The notes under the pieces: model-generated | Seen by the model: only the letters and a program-made list of their open reading frames with translations | Told to the model about the DNA's origin: nothing | Databases searched by the model: none | Shown here: positions 1 to 5,459 of the stretch, piece after piece | Position numbering within the stretch: the first letter of the stretch is position 1 | Layout of the letters: every line of letters begins with the position of its first letter | Program-made: the position numbers and the translations under genes | Assembly (NCBI GenBank): GCA_028698765.1 | Contig: JAQVVW010000114.1 | Location: 1 to 5,797, forward strand | Length of the DNA: 5,797 bases | Direction of reading: 5' to 3' | From: Methanoculleus sp. | GTDB lineage: Archaea; Halobacteriota; Methanomicrobia; Methanomicrobiales; Methanoculleaceae

Positions 1-97
1 GGCAAAAGAGAAGGTTCTTGCCGATATCGGGAGCAAACACCGCCTGAAGAGAAGTTATATCTCGATCGAATCGGTTAACGTAGTAGCTGGTGAATGA
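1..97 (+). CDS. rplX: 50S ribosomal protein LX (L18Ae/L20A family), C-terminal fragment
   Basis: This is the 3' end of a gene cut by the left edge of the window; the reading frame begins at base 2 and stops with TGA at 95-97. The visible 31 residues contain the stretch EKVLADIGSKHRLKR, which matches the C-terminal signature of archaeal LX proteins (compare the GSKHRVKR-type motif in methanogen homologues, recalled from memory), and the protein ends in VVAGE. LX is a small archaeal protein of the large ribosomal subunit, related to eukaryotic L18a. The basic patch KHRLKR is consistent with rRNA contact. The prefoldin alpha gene begins immediately after the stop, so the two are very likely co-transcribed; LX next to prefoldin alpha is a common archaeal arrangement. 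The N-terminal half lies outside the window and cannot be judged. Confidence 0.88.
   Translation, partial: AKEKVLADIGSKHRLKRSYISIESVNVVAGE
89..93 (+). promoter_or_regulatory. Shine-Dalgarno for prefoldin alpha
   Basis: GGTGA lies 5 nt before the GTG at 99 and matches the archaeal anti-SD (GGAGGTGAT consensus). It overlaps the upstream in-frame GTG at 90, so it could not serve that codon. This favours 99 as the true start. The site sits within the last codons of LX. Confidence 0.55.
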
Positions 98-98
98 C

Positions 99-548
99 GT
101 GAACCAGGCAGATCCCCGCGAGATACAGACCCTCCAGATGTACTTGAACGAGTACGGGCAGCAGATTGAACTCATGACGCAGCAACTCTCGATGATCGAG
201 CAGCAGCGGCTTGAGGGCACCGCCGCCATCGAGACCCTCCGCGCCCTCCAGGAGAACGCGGACGGAGTTGTCCTTCTCCCCGTCGGGGGAGGCGCGTACC
301 TCCGGGTGAAGGTGCTCGACGCCGGCCACGTTCTCGTGAACATCGGATCGGATGTCTCCGTCGAGAGGGCCACCGCGGACGCGGTGGAGTATCTCGGGGA
401 TCGGCTAACCGAACTTGAGGCCGTGGCAAAGAAAGTCGCAGGCTCGGTCGAACACCTTCAGGGCCAGGCAACGGAGATCTCCCGGCGTCTCGAGGCGGCG
501 TATCGGGGGGCCCGGCAGGCTCAGGCAGGCCAGGGCGGAAGTTCATAA
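99..548 (+). CDS. pfdA: Prefoldin alpha subunit
   Basis: Prefoldin is a cytosolic jellyfish-shaped hexamer (two alpha, four beta) that captures unfolded proteins and passes them to the group II chaperonin (thermosome). The 149-residue product has the alpha-class plan: an N-terminal coiled coil (about residues 5-52, rich in Q, E, L and M), a central beta-hairpin region (about 55-90, including DGVVLLPVGGGAYLRVKV and VLVNIGSDVSVER), and a C-terminal coiled coil (about 92-137), followed by a flexible Gly/Gln/Ser tail. Length is typical for the family. Start choice: GTG at 99 is preferred because GGTGA lies 5 nt upstream and it begins 1 nt after the LX stop. An in-frame GTG at 90 would add three residues (MND) and overlap LX, with no suitable ribosome site. 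The stop TAA overlaps the ftsY ATG by one base (TAATG). The family call is firm; only the start is uncertain. Confidence 0.9.
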   Translation: MNQADPREIQTLQMYLNEYGQQIELMTQQLSMIEQQRLEGTAAIETLRALQENADGVVLLPVGGGAYLRVKVLDAGHVLVNIGSDVSVERATADAVEYLGDRLTELEAVAKKVAGSVEHLQGQATEISRRLEAAYRGARQAQAGQGGSS

Positions 549-1639
549 TGTTTGATTCCTTAAAGAAAAAACTTCAGAATATCAGGACAAAGTTCGCCTC
601 GAATATCGAGGAGGCTGCCGGGGCCGAACCGGAGCCGCAGGTCGAAGAACTGCCGGAGGGTGCGGAGGTTCAAGCACCCGTCTCCCCTCCCGCCGCCCGC
701 CCCGAACCTTCCATCACGGAGGAGAAGGTGCAGGAGGCCCGGGAGAAGCCTACGTTTTTTGAGAAGGTGAAGGTTCTTGTCCGAGACCGGGAGGTTCTCC
801 TCCAGGAGAAGGACATCGAGGAGCCGCTCTTCGAACTCGAGATGGTGCTCCTTGAAAACGACGTCGCGCTCCCGGTCACGGACGAGATCATCGCTCGCAT
901 GCGCCGCGACCTGGTGGGCAGGCGCCGTAAGATCGGCGCATCGGTCGACGACCTGGTCGTATCGACCCTGCGCTCCGCGCTCTGCGGGGTGCTGGGCGAC
1001 GGTCTCGACCTCGCCACCTACATCCGCGAGCATGAGCGGCCGGTGAAGATCCTCTTTACGGGCGTGAACGGGACCGGCAAGACGACGACCGTCGCGAAGG
1101 TCGGGCAGTACCTGCAGAAGAACGGCTTTACGGTCGTGATCGGCGCAGGCGACACCTTCCGTGCGGGTGCGATCGAGCAGATACGGGTCCACGCCGACCG
1201 CCTCGGGATCAAGACGATCCAGCACCAGACGGGCGCCGATCCTTCCGCGGTCCTCTTTGACGCCGTCCAGTACGCGAAGGCGCACGATATCGACGTCGTC
1301 CTCGCCGATACGGCCGGGAGGTTCCACAACCGGGCGAACCTCATGAACCAGCTCGAGAAGATCCGGCGGGTCATGAAGCCCGATCTCGTCGTCTACGTCG
1401 ACGAGGCGGTTGCAGGGAACGACGCGGTCATCCGGGCCGACGAGTTCAACAAGGCCGTCGGCACCGATGCGGTCGTTTTGACGAAGGCGGATATGGATCC
1501 CAAGGGTGGCGCGGCGATATCGGTCGCCCACACCGTCGGAAAACCGATCCTCTTCCTCGGGACCGGCCAGGGCTACGACGACATCATGCCGTTTGATCCC
1601 GGGGCGGTGGTGAACGAACTTCTTGGAGATGATGCCTGA
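548..1639 (+). CDS. ftsY: Signal recognition particle receptor FtsY (SRP GTPase)
   Basis: FtsY is the membrane-associated SRP receptor. Its NG domain docks with that of SRP54, each GTPase activates the other, and the ribosome-nascent chain is handed to the Sec translocon. The 363 residues begin with a short Lys-rich amphipathic segment (1-16) and an acidic/proline-rich linker (about 20-60), a compact version of the variable A region that is much longer in E. coli. The N domain covers about 67-160. The G domain shows G1 GVNGTGKTT (172-180), G2 DTFRAGA (202-208), G3 DTAGR (254-258), G4 TKAD (312-315) and the closing loop [13 protein letters not shown] (338-350). The YDDIMPFD ending and the [10 protein letters not shown] segment (285-294) separate FtsY from SRP54; no methionine-rich M domain follows. 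ATG overlaps the prefoldin stop (TAATG), and the TGA stop overlaps the srp54 ATG (TGATG), suggesting coupled translation of receptor and ligand. No transmembrane segment is visible, as expected. Confidence 0.97.
   Translation: MFDSLKKKLQNIRTKFASNIEEAAGAEPEPQVEELPEGAEVQAPVSPPAARPEPSITEEKVQEAREKPTFFEKVKVLVRDREVLLQEKDIEEPLFELEMVLLENDVALPVTDEIIARMRRDLVGRRRKIGASVDDLVVSTLRSALCGVLGDGLDLATYIREHERPVKILFTGVNGTGKTTTVAKVGQYLQKNGFTVVIGAGDTFRAGAIEQIRVHADRLGIKTIQHQTGADPSAVLFDAVQYAKAHDIDVVLADTAGRFHNRANLMNQLEKIRRVMKPDLVVYVDEAVAGNDAVIRADEFNKAVGTDAVVLTKADMDPKGGAAISVAHTVGKPILFLGTGQGYDDIMPFDPGAVVNELLGDDA
1625..1633 (+). promoter_or_regulatory. Near-consensus Shine-Dalgarno for srp54
   Basis: GGAGATGAT matches the full archaeal SD consensus GGAGGTGAT at 8 of 9 positions and ends 5 nt before the ATG at 1639. 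It is the strongest ribosome site in the window and lies inside the last codons of ftsY, so the ribosome translating ftsY would cover it and then re-initiate at the overlapping TGATG. Confidence 0.75.
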
Positions 1640-2970
1640 TGCTCGATAACCTCGGCACGTCCTTGAAAGACGCCGTCAAGAAACTCGCCGGCAAGACGGT
1701 GATCGACCGTGCGGCGGTCGACGAACTGGTGCGCGACCTGCAGCGGGCGCTCCTCCAGTCGGACGTCAACGTAAAACTCGTGATGCACCTCTCCCAGGCG
1801 ATCAAACAGCGCGCTCTCGATGAAGAGCCCCCGAAGGGGATGGGCGTCCGGGAGCACGTTCTCCGGATCGTCTACCTGGAACTCGTCCGGCTGATGGGAA
1901 CGCCCGGCGAGGTGGCTCTCGGGCCCCAGACGATCCTGATGGCGGGGCTGCAGGGCAGCGGGAAGACCACGACGACCGCGAAACTCGCCCGCTACTTCCA
2001 GCGCAAGGGGCTGCGGGTCGGGGTGATCTGCGCCGATACCTTCCGGCCGGGCGCCTACGAGCAGTTGAAGACTCTCTGCGACCGGATAGCCGTCCCGTGC
2101 TTCGGCGACCCGAAGGAGCACGATGCGCTCAAGATCGTCCGGGAAGGCCTTCCAAAGTACCGCAAGCTCTACGAGGTCGTCATCATCGACACCCAGGGAC
2201 GGCACGCCCTCGAGGAGAACCTGATCGAGGAGATCGTGAACATCAACGAGATCTCCCATGCTGACCACCGCTGGCTCGTCATCGACGCGGCGCTTGGCCA
2301 GCAGGCGAGCGAGCAGGCCCGGAGGTTCCACGAGGCGATCGGGGTCGACGGCGTCCTGGTCACGAAGATGGACGGCACGGCGAAAGGCGGCGGCGCTCTC
2401 TCGGCGGTAGCCGAGACGCAGAGCGGGATCGTCTTCATCGGGAGTGGCGAGACGATCGAGGACCTCGAACGGTTCGACCCGGACGGGTTCATCTCCCGGC
2501 TGCTCGGGATGGGCGATTTGAAAGCGCTTGTCGAGCGGGCGGAGGAGGCGGTCTCGGCCGAGGATCTCGACGTCAACGCGATGCTCAAGGGGAAGTTCAC
2601 GCTCCGTGACATGTACAAGCAGCTCGAAGCGCTCAACAAGATGGGGCCCCTGAAGCAGATCATGAGTATGCTCCCTCTCGGCGGGATGCAGATCCCCGAC
2701 GACGCCTACGATATCACCAGCACGAAGATGCAGCGCTACAAGGTGATCATGGACTCGATGACGTCTCCTGAGCTCGACGACCCGTCGATGATCGGGGGCT
2801 CCCGGATCCAGCGGATCGCCCGGGGCGCCGGCGTGACGCCCGACGACGTCCGCGACCTCATCAAGTACTACAAGATCATGCAGCGTGCCTTAAAAGGCAT
2901 GCGGGGCATGGGCGGCGGCAAGTTCAACATGCAGCGCATGATGAAGAAGTTTGGCGGATCCAGTAAATGA
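1639..2970 (+). CDS. srp54: Signal recognition particle 54 kDa protein (SRP54/Ffh)
   Basis: SRP54 binds signal sequences on nascent chains and SRP RNA through its M domain, and docks with FtsY through its NG domain. The 443-residue product has the usual archaeal length. N domain about 1-90; G domain with G1 [10 protein letters not shown] (103-112), G2 DTFRPGA (133-139), G3 DTQGR (184-188), G4 TKMD (242-245) followed by [11 protein letters not shown], and the closing loop with FIGSGE and [18 protein letters not shown] (about 267-293). The M domain (about 300-443) includes [20 protein letters not shown], a methionine-rich finger region ([10 protein letters not shown]), and the SRP RNA-binding helix-turn-helix [11 protein letters not shown] (388-398). 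A Gly/Met/Lys-rich tail ends the protein. Oddity: G3 has Gln where DTAGR is usual, and DAALGQQA replaces the common DGxxGQxA form. The gene is preceded by an excellent SD and overlaps ftsY by 1 nt and trmY by 4 nt. The family call is certain. Confidence 0.98.
   Translation: MLDNLGTSLKDAVKKLAGKTVIDRAAVDELVRDLQRALLQSDVNVKLVMHLSQAIKQRALDEEPPKGMGVREHVLRIVYLELVRLMGTPGEVALGPQTILMAGLQGSGKTTTTAKLARYFQRKGLRVGVICADTFRPGAYEQLKTLCDRIAVPCFGDPKEHDALKIVREGLPKYRKLYEVVIIDTQGRHALEENLIEEIVNINEISHADHRWLVIDAALGQQASEQARRFHEAIGVDGVLVTKMDGTAKGGGALSAVAETQSGIVFIGSGETIEDLERFDPDGFISRLLGMGDLKALVERAEEAVSAEDLDVNAMLKGKFTLRDMYKQLEALNKMGPLKQIMSMLPLGGMQIPDDAYDITSTKMQRYKVIMDSMTSPELDDPSMIGGSRIQRIARGAGVTPDDVRDLIKYYKIMQRALKGMRGMGGGKFNMQRMMKKFGGSSK
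2883..2902 (+). repeat. Small inverted repeat near the srp54 3' end
   Basis: GCGTGCC (2883-2889) can pair with GGCATGC (2896-2902) around a 6-nt TTAAAA loop: six Watson-Crick pairs and one G-U pair. It lies inside srp54 codons (RALKG), about 65 nt before the trmY start. The structure is directly visible; any role in mRNA processing or trmY translation is only a guess, and chance in GC-rich coding DNA is a serious alternative. Confidence 0.3.
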
Positions 2971-3536
2971 AGCGGTTTGCCGTCGTGGGCCACCTTGCCG
3001 CAACGAGCGGCACCTTCAGCCTCAACGATCTGCCCGGGAGCGGCGGGAGGGTGGACGTCCTCTGTCGCGCTGTCAACTCGTCATTCTTCCTCTCGCACGA
3101 TCTCCGGCGTGACGTGGAGTGCTACCTCATCCTCTGCGGGGAGCCCGGCCCCGAGAAGACCGTTCTCTTTCGCGGCGCCGAGGTGCGTTACCTCTCGCCG
3201 GACGAGCGGAGCAGCGCCGCCCTGATCAAGAAGGCACTCTCGATCCCCTGTGGAGATGAGTTTCGGGAGTCGACTCCGGGCGTCTACGTCCGTCGCGGCG
3301 GGCTCTCCCGGCTGCTCGCCGAGATGGCGTTCGCGGTGCTCGACGAGGCGGGAGAGGATATCAGGACGGCCCCGGCGCTCCCGGAGAACTATCTCCTCTC
3401 GGATCACCACAACTTCACTCCTGAGGAGGAGGCTTTGATCGCGGGCTCCCCCCGCTACTCGGTCGGTCCGCGGTCGCTGCACGGCGATCATGCCATCACT
3501 GTCCTCTTGAACGAGATGGATCGGAGGGAATCCTGA
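2967..3536 (+). CDS. trmY: tRNA (pseudouridine(54)-N(1))-methyltransferase TrmY
   Basis: TrmY is a SPOUT-class (alpha/beta knot) S-adenosylmethionine-dependent enzyme that methylates N1 of pseudouridine-54 in the T-loop of archaeal tRNA, giving m1-pseudouridine where bacteria and eukaryotes carry ribothymidine. The 189 residues show the family's conserved blocks: [16 protein letters not shown] (19-34), [11 protein letters not shown] (40-50), [16 protein letters not shown] (76-91), [12 protein letters not shown] (102-113), the SDHH loop (145-148), and the C-terminal knot segment [20 protein letters not shown] (166-185). Length is close to the roughly 200 residues of known TrmY proteins. The ATG overlaps the srp54 stop in an ATGA tetranucleotide, with a weak GGCGGAT as possible SD. 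The stop overlaps the pus10 ATG (TGATG). The next gene makes its substrate, which strongly supports the call. Oddity: Ala-176 sits where I recall Cys in the M. jannaschii enzyme. Confidence 0.93.
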   Translation: MKRFAVVGHLAATSGTFSLNDLPGSGGRVDVLCRAVNSSFFLSHDLRRDVECYLILCGEPGPEKTVLFRGAEVRYLSPDERSSAALIKKALSIPCGDEFRESTPGVYVRRGGLSRLLAEMAFAVLDEAGEDIRTAPALPENYLLSDHHNFTPEEEALIAGSPRYSVGPRSLHGDHAITVLLNEMDRRES

Positions 3537-4774
3537 TGGATATCATACCAGAGATAGAAGCGATCCTTGGATACGGCGAGACCTGCAACCACTGCCTCGG
3601 GCGATTTTACGGGAAGCGATCGTTTGGGCTTACGAACGAGGAGCGGGGCAGGGCGCTCCGGATCACCCGCGAGCTTACGGCAAACGAACCGCACTGCGAA
3701 CCCGATCCGGACTCCTGCTGGATATGCGCCGGCGAACTCTCCCGCACCGAAGAATGGGCGGAGAGGGTCGTCGAGGCACTTGCCGGCATCGAGTTCGAGA
3801 CGTTCCTTATCGGGACGAAGGTGCCACCGCTCGTCGCGGAGAGCGAGGAGATGGTCTGGAGCGATCTCTCGCTCCACGATCCCGAACCGCTGAAGGCCGA
3901 GATGAACCGGGAGGTCGGAAAAGCCGTCTCGGCCCGCTCGAAAAAGACGGCTGACCTGAAAAAGCCCGACGTCGTCGCGATCCTCGATCTCGGGGATGGC
4001 ACCGTCGAGGTGCAGGTGAACCCCGTCTTCTTCTCCGGCCGCTACCTGAAGTACGAGCGCGGCATCCCCCAGACCCACTGGGACTGCCGGGCGTGCAGGG
4101 GTGCCGGGTGCGAGAAGTGCGACTTCACCGGCAAGCAGTACGCCGACTCCGTCGAGGAACTGATCGGGAGGCCGGCGATCGAGGCCTTCGACGCGGAGAA
4201 CGCCGTCCTGCACGGTGCCGGAAGAGAGGATATCGACGCCCGGATGCTCGGGTCGGGCCGTCCCTTCGTGATGGAGATCGAGGCGCCGCGGAAGCGGTCG
4301 TTGGATCTCGCGGCGCTTGAGGCGGAGATCAACCGGGCGGCCGGCGGCCGGGTGGCGGTTCATCTCGACGGATGGACAGACCGGAAGATGGTGCAAAGCC
4401 TTAAATCCGACAAAGCGCATAAAAAATACAGGATCCTGGTCGAGATCGACGGTTCTGCAACTCCAGATGAGTTCAGGGCGGCCCTCGATCAGTTAAAAGG
4501 TGTAACTATACGGCAGCGCACCCCGACCCGGGTGTCACACCGACGGGCAGATAAAGTTCGGGAACGGCGTGTTCTCGATATCGGATGCACGGGCACGGAA
4601 GACGGCAGATTCTGGGTTGAAGTCGTCGGCGAAGCTGGCCTCTACATCAAAGAACTGGTATCGGGAGACGGCGGGAGAACCCAGCCCAGCCTTGCCCAGA
4701 TCCTGGGGCGCACCGCAAGTGTTGTCAGCCTCGATGTGGTGCTGGTCAAAACTGCAAATGAGTATGGTGAGTAA
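3536..4774 (+). CDS. pus10: tRNA pseudouridine(54/55) synthase Pus10
   Basis: Archaeal Pus10 isomerises U54 and U55 in the tRNA T-loop to pseudouridine. The 412-residue protein starts with a zinc-binding module: CNHC (17-20) and CWIC (61-64), the two CxxC pairs expected of the family. A THUMP-like RNA-binding region follows (about 75-175), then a second cysteine cluster CRACRGAGCEKC (184-195). The catalytic domain carries the Pus10 signature GREDIDARMLGSGRPF (229-244); by alignment with the R-x-D pattern of other pseudouridine synthases, Asp-232 is the likely nucleophile, with Asp-234 the alternative. Other conserved blocks are GRYLKYERGIPQT (168-180), RTPTRVSHRRADKVRER (328-344) and GLYIKELVSGDGGRTQPS (368-385). 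GGAGG at 3523-3527 precedes the ATG by 8 nt, and the ATG overlaps the trmY stop by one base. The last third (from about 4391) uses many more A/T-ending codons than the rest, although conserved motifs continue through it, so it is not a frameshift or fusion. Confidence 0.96.
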   Translation: MDIIPEIEAILGYGETCNHCLGRFYGKRSFGLTNEERGRALRITRELTANEPHCEPDPDSCWICAGELSRTEEWAERVVEALAGIEFETFLIGTKVPPLVAESEEMVWSDLSLHDPEPLKAEMNREVGKAVSARSKKTADLKKPDVVAILDLGDGTVEVQVNPVFFSGRYLKYERGIPQTHWDCRACRGAGCEKCDFTGKQYADSVEELIGRPAIEAFDAENAVLHGAGREDIDARMLGSGRPFVMEIEAPRKRSLDLAALEAEINRAAGGRVAVHLDGWTDRKMVQSLKSDKAHKKYRILVEIDGSATPDEFRAALDQLKGVTIRQRTPTRVSHRRADKVRERRVLDIGCTGTEDGRFWVEVVGEAGLYIKELVSGDGGRTQPSLAQILGRTASVVSLDVVLVKTANEYGE

Positions 4775-4776
4775 TC

Positions 4777-5070
4777 ATGGCACATCACAATGGACCACGC
4801 AAGAAGACGCGGTATAAGTTCAAGAAGGACCTCAGAAAACGCGGTATCGCCCCGGTCACCTCGGTGATTCAGAACTTCGAGATCGGGCAGAGGGTGCACG
4901 TCGTGGTCGAGCCGAGTGTCCAGAAGGGCATGCCCCACCGGAGGTTCCACGGGAAGACCGGCACGGTCATCGGACAGCGCGGACGCGCATGGGTGCTCGA
5001 GGTCAGGGATGGAGATTCGGTAAAACAGGTGATTGCGAGACCGCAACATCTAAAAGCGCAGAAAGTATAA
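4777..5070 (+). CDS. rpl21e: 50S ribosomal protein L21e
   Basis: L21e is a small basic protein of the archaeal/eukaryotic large ribosomal subunit. The 97-residue product matches the family in length and motifs: a Lys/Arg-rich N-terminus (PRKKTRYKFKKDLRKRG, about 7-23), then an SH3-like beta barrel with the diagnostic segments FEIGQRVHVVVEPSVQKGMP (34-53), RRFHGKTGTVIGQRGRAWVLEV (about 55-76) and a closing RPQHLKAQK. The ATG lies 2 nt after the pus10 stop. GGTGA at 4766-4770, inside the last pus10 codons, is a clear SD with 6-nt spacing. This gene opens the L21e-RpoF-DUF655 cluster common in archaea. The tight spacing leaves no room for a promoter between pus10 and this gene; any separate promoter would have to sit within pus10. 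Confidence 0.97.
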   Translation: MAHHNGPRKKTRYKFKKDLRKRGIAPVTSVIQNFEIGQRVHVVVEPSVQKGMPHRRFHGKTGTVIGQRGRAWVLEVRDGDSVKQVIARPQHLKAQKV

Positions 5071-5071
5071 C
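5061..5071 (+). promoter_or_regulatory. Possible TATA/BRE promoter element before rpoF
   Basis: GAAAGTATAAC spans the end of rpl21e and the start of the gap before rpoF. It resembles a purine-rich BRE followed by a TATA-like core. With the usual archaeal spacing of about 25 nt, transcription would begin near the rpoF ATG at 5092, giving a leaderless or nearly leaderless mRNA. The match to the TTTATATA-type consensus is imperfect and the last rpl21e codons (KV, stop) account for part of it, so this is weak. Confidence 0.22.
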
Positions 5072-5091
5072 TCTCAACAGTTGTGGTTGGC

Positions 5092-5442
5092 ATGACGGTA
5101 AAACGAATTGTGAGTGAAGAGCGGATGCTGCTCCCCGAGTTGCGGGACACCCTTCTCTCGGTGGAGGCAGTCCGGCTCGAGTCCGGAGAGGAGATGTCTT
5201 ATGAGTTTCGTAAGAGTATCGAGCATGCCAACCAGCTTACAAAGGCGTCTTCGGAGAAGGCCCGCGCCCTTGTCGACGAGCTCCTGAAACTCGAGAAGAT
5301 GAAAGAGGAGATCGCCTACCGCATCGCGAACCTGATGCCGCGGACCCGGGACGAACTGCGGGCAATCTACGCCAAGGAACGGTTCAATCTTACGACGGAA
5401 GAGCTGGACGAGATCCTCGACCTGGTAATGACCCACTTCTAA
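5092..5442 (+). CDS. rpoF: DNA-directed RNA polymerase subunit F (Rpb4 homologue)
   Basis: RpoF pairs with RpoE (Rpb7 homologue) to form the stalk of archaeal RNA polymerase, which helps open-complex formation and binds emerging RNA. The 116 residues fit the family: an N-terminal tip segment (VKRIVSEERMLLPELRDTL, 3-21) that contacts RpoE, a helical linker rich in E, K and A (about 36-75), and an HRDC-like C-terminal domain with the typical MPRTRDELRAIYAKERFNLT (82-101) and EELDEILDLV. Start: ATG at 5092 is chosen because it gives the normal MTVKRIV-type N-terminus. An in-frame GTG at 5083 would add three residues (MVG) and has no ribosome site. The SD for the ATG is also poor (GTGGTTGG just upstream), unlike most genes here. 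The gene follows L21e after about 21 nt, the largest gap in the window. Confidence 0.93.
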   Translation: MTVKRIVSEERMLLPELRDTLLSVEAVRLESGEEMSYEFRKSIEHANQLTKASSEKARALVDELLKLEKMKEEIAYRIANLMPRTRDELRAIYAKERFNLTTEELDEILDLVMTHF

Positions 5443-5447
5443 CCGAA

Positions 5448-5453
5448 GGGGTG
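5448..5453 (+). promoter_or_regulatory. Shine-Dalgarno for the DUF655 gene
   Basis: GGGGTG ends 6 nt before the ATG at 5460 and resembles the GGAGGTG consensus. It supports ATG 5460 as the start and lies in the 17-nt gap after rpoF. Confidence 0.55.
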
Positions 5454-5459
5454 GTGCCA

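Noticed and set aside
90..98. GTG at 90 as the prefoldin alpha start
   Set aside because: It overlaps the LX end and the best SD (89-93) itself, leaving no ribosome site upstream. The GTG at 99 has correct spacing. It remains possible, but is less likely.
753..761. Run of T residues that might act as an archaeal terminator
   Set aside because: It encodes the FF of TFFEKVK inside ftsY, just before the NG domain, with no gene end nearby. A single short T run in mid-gene is not convincing.
560..1531. Long open frame on the minus strand opposite ftsY
   Set aside because: It is fully covered by a certain gene. Its product has no recognisable motif and is rich in Arg/Asp/Leu, as expected from the complement of GC-rich codons.
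1573..2331. Minus-strand open frame spanning the ftsY-srp54 junction
   Set aside because: Both strands cannot carry the constraint; the plus strand encodes unmistakable SRP GTPase motifs.
4330..4352. GC-rich palindromic patch (GGCCGGCGGCCG-like)
   Set aside because: It encodes the Ala-Ala-Gly-Gly-Arg of Pus10 in a high-GC gene. Short self-complementary runs are expected by chance.
3488..4420. Long minus-strand open frame opposite trmY/pus10
   Set aside because: It is antisense to conserved Pus10 motifs, and no family resemblance is seen. It is a by-product of codon bias.
5083..5091. GTG at 5083 as the rpoF start
   Set aside because: It adds only MVG before a standard MTVKRIV start and has no SD upstream.
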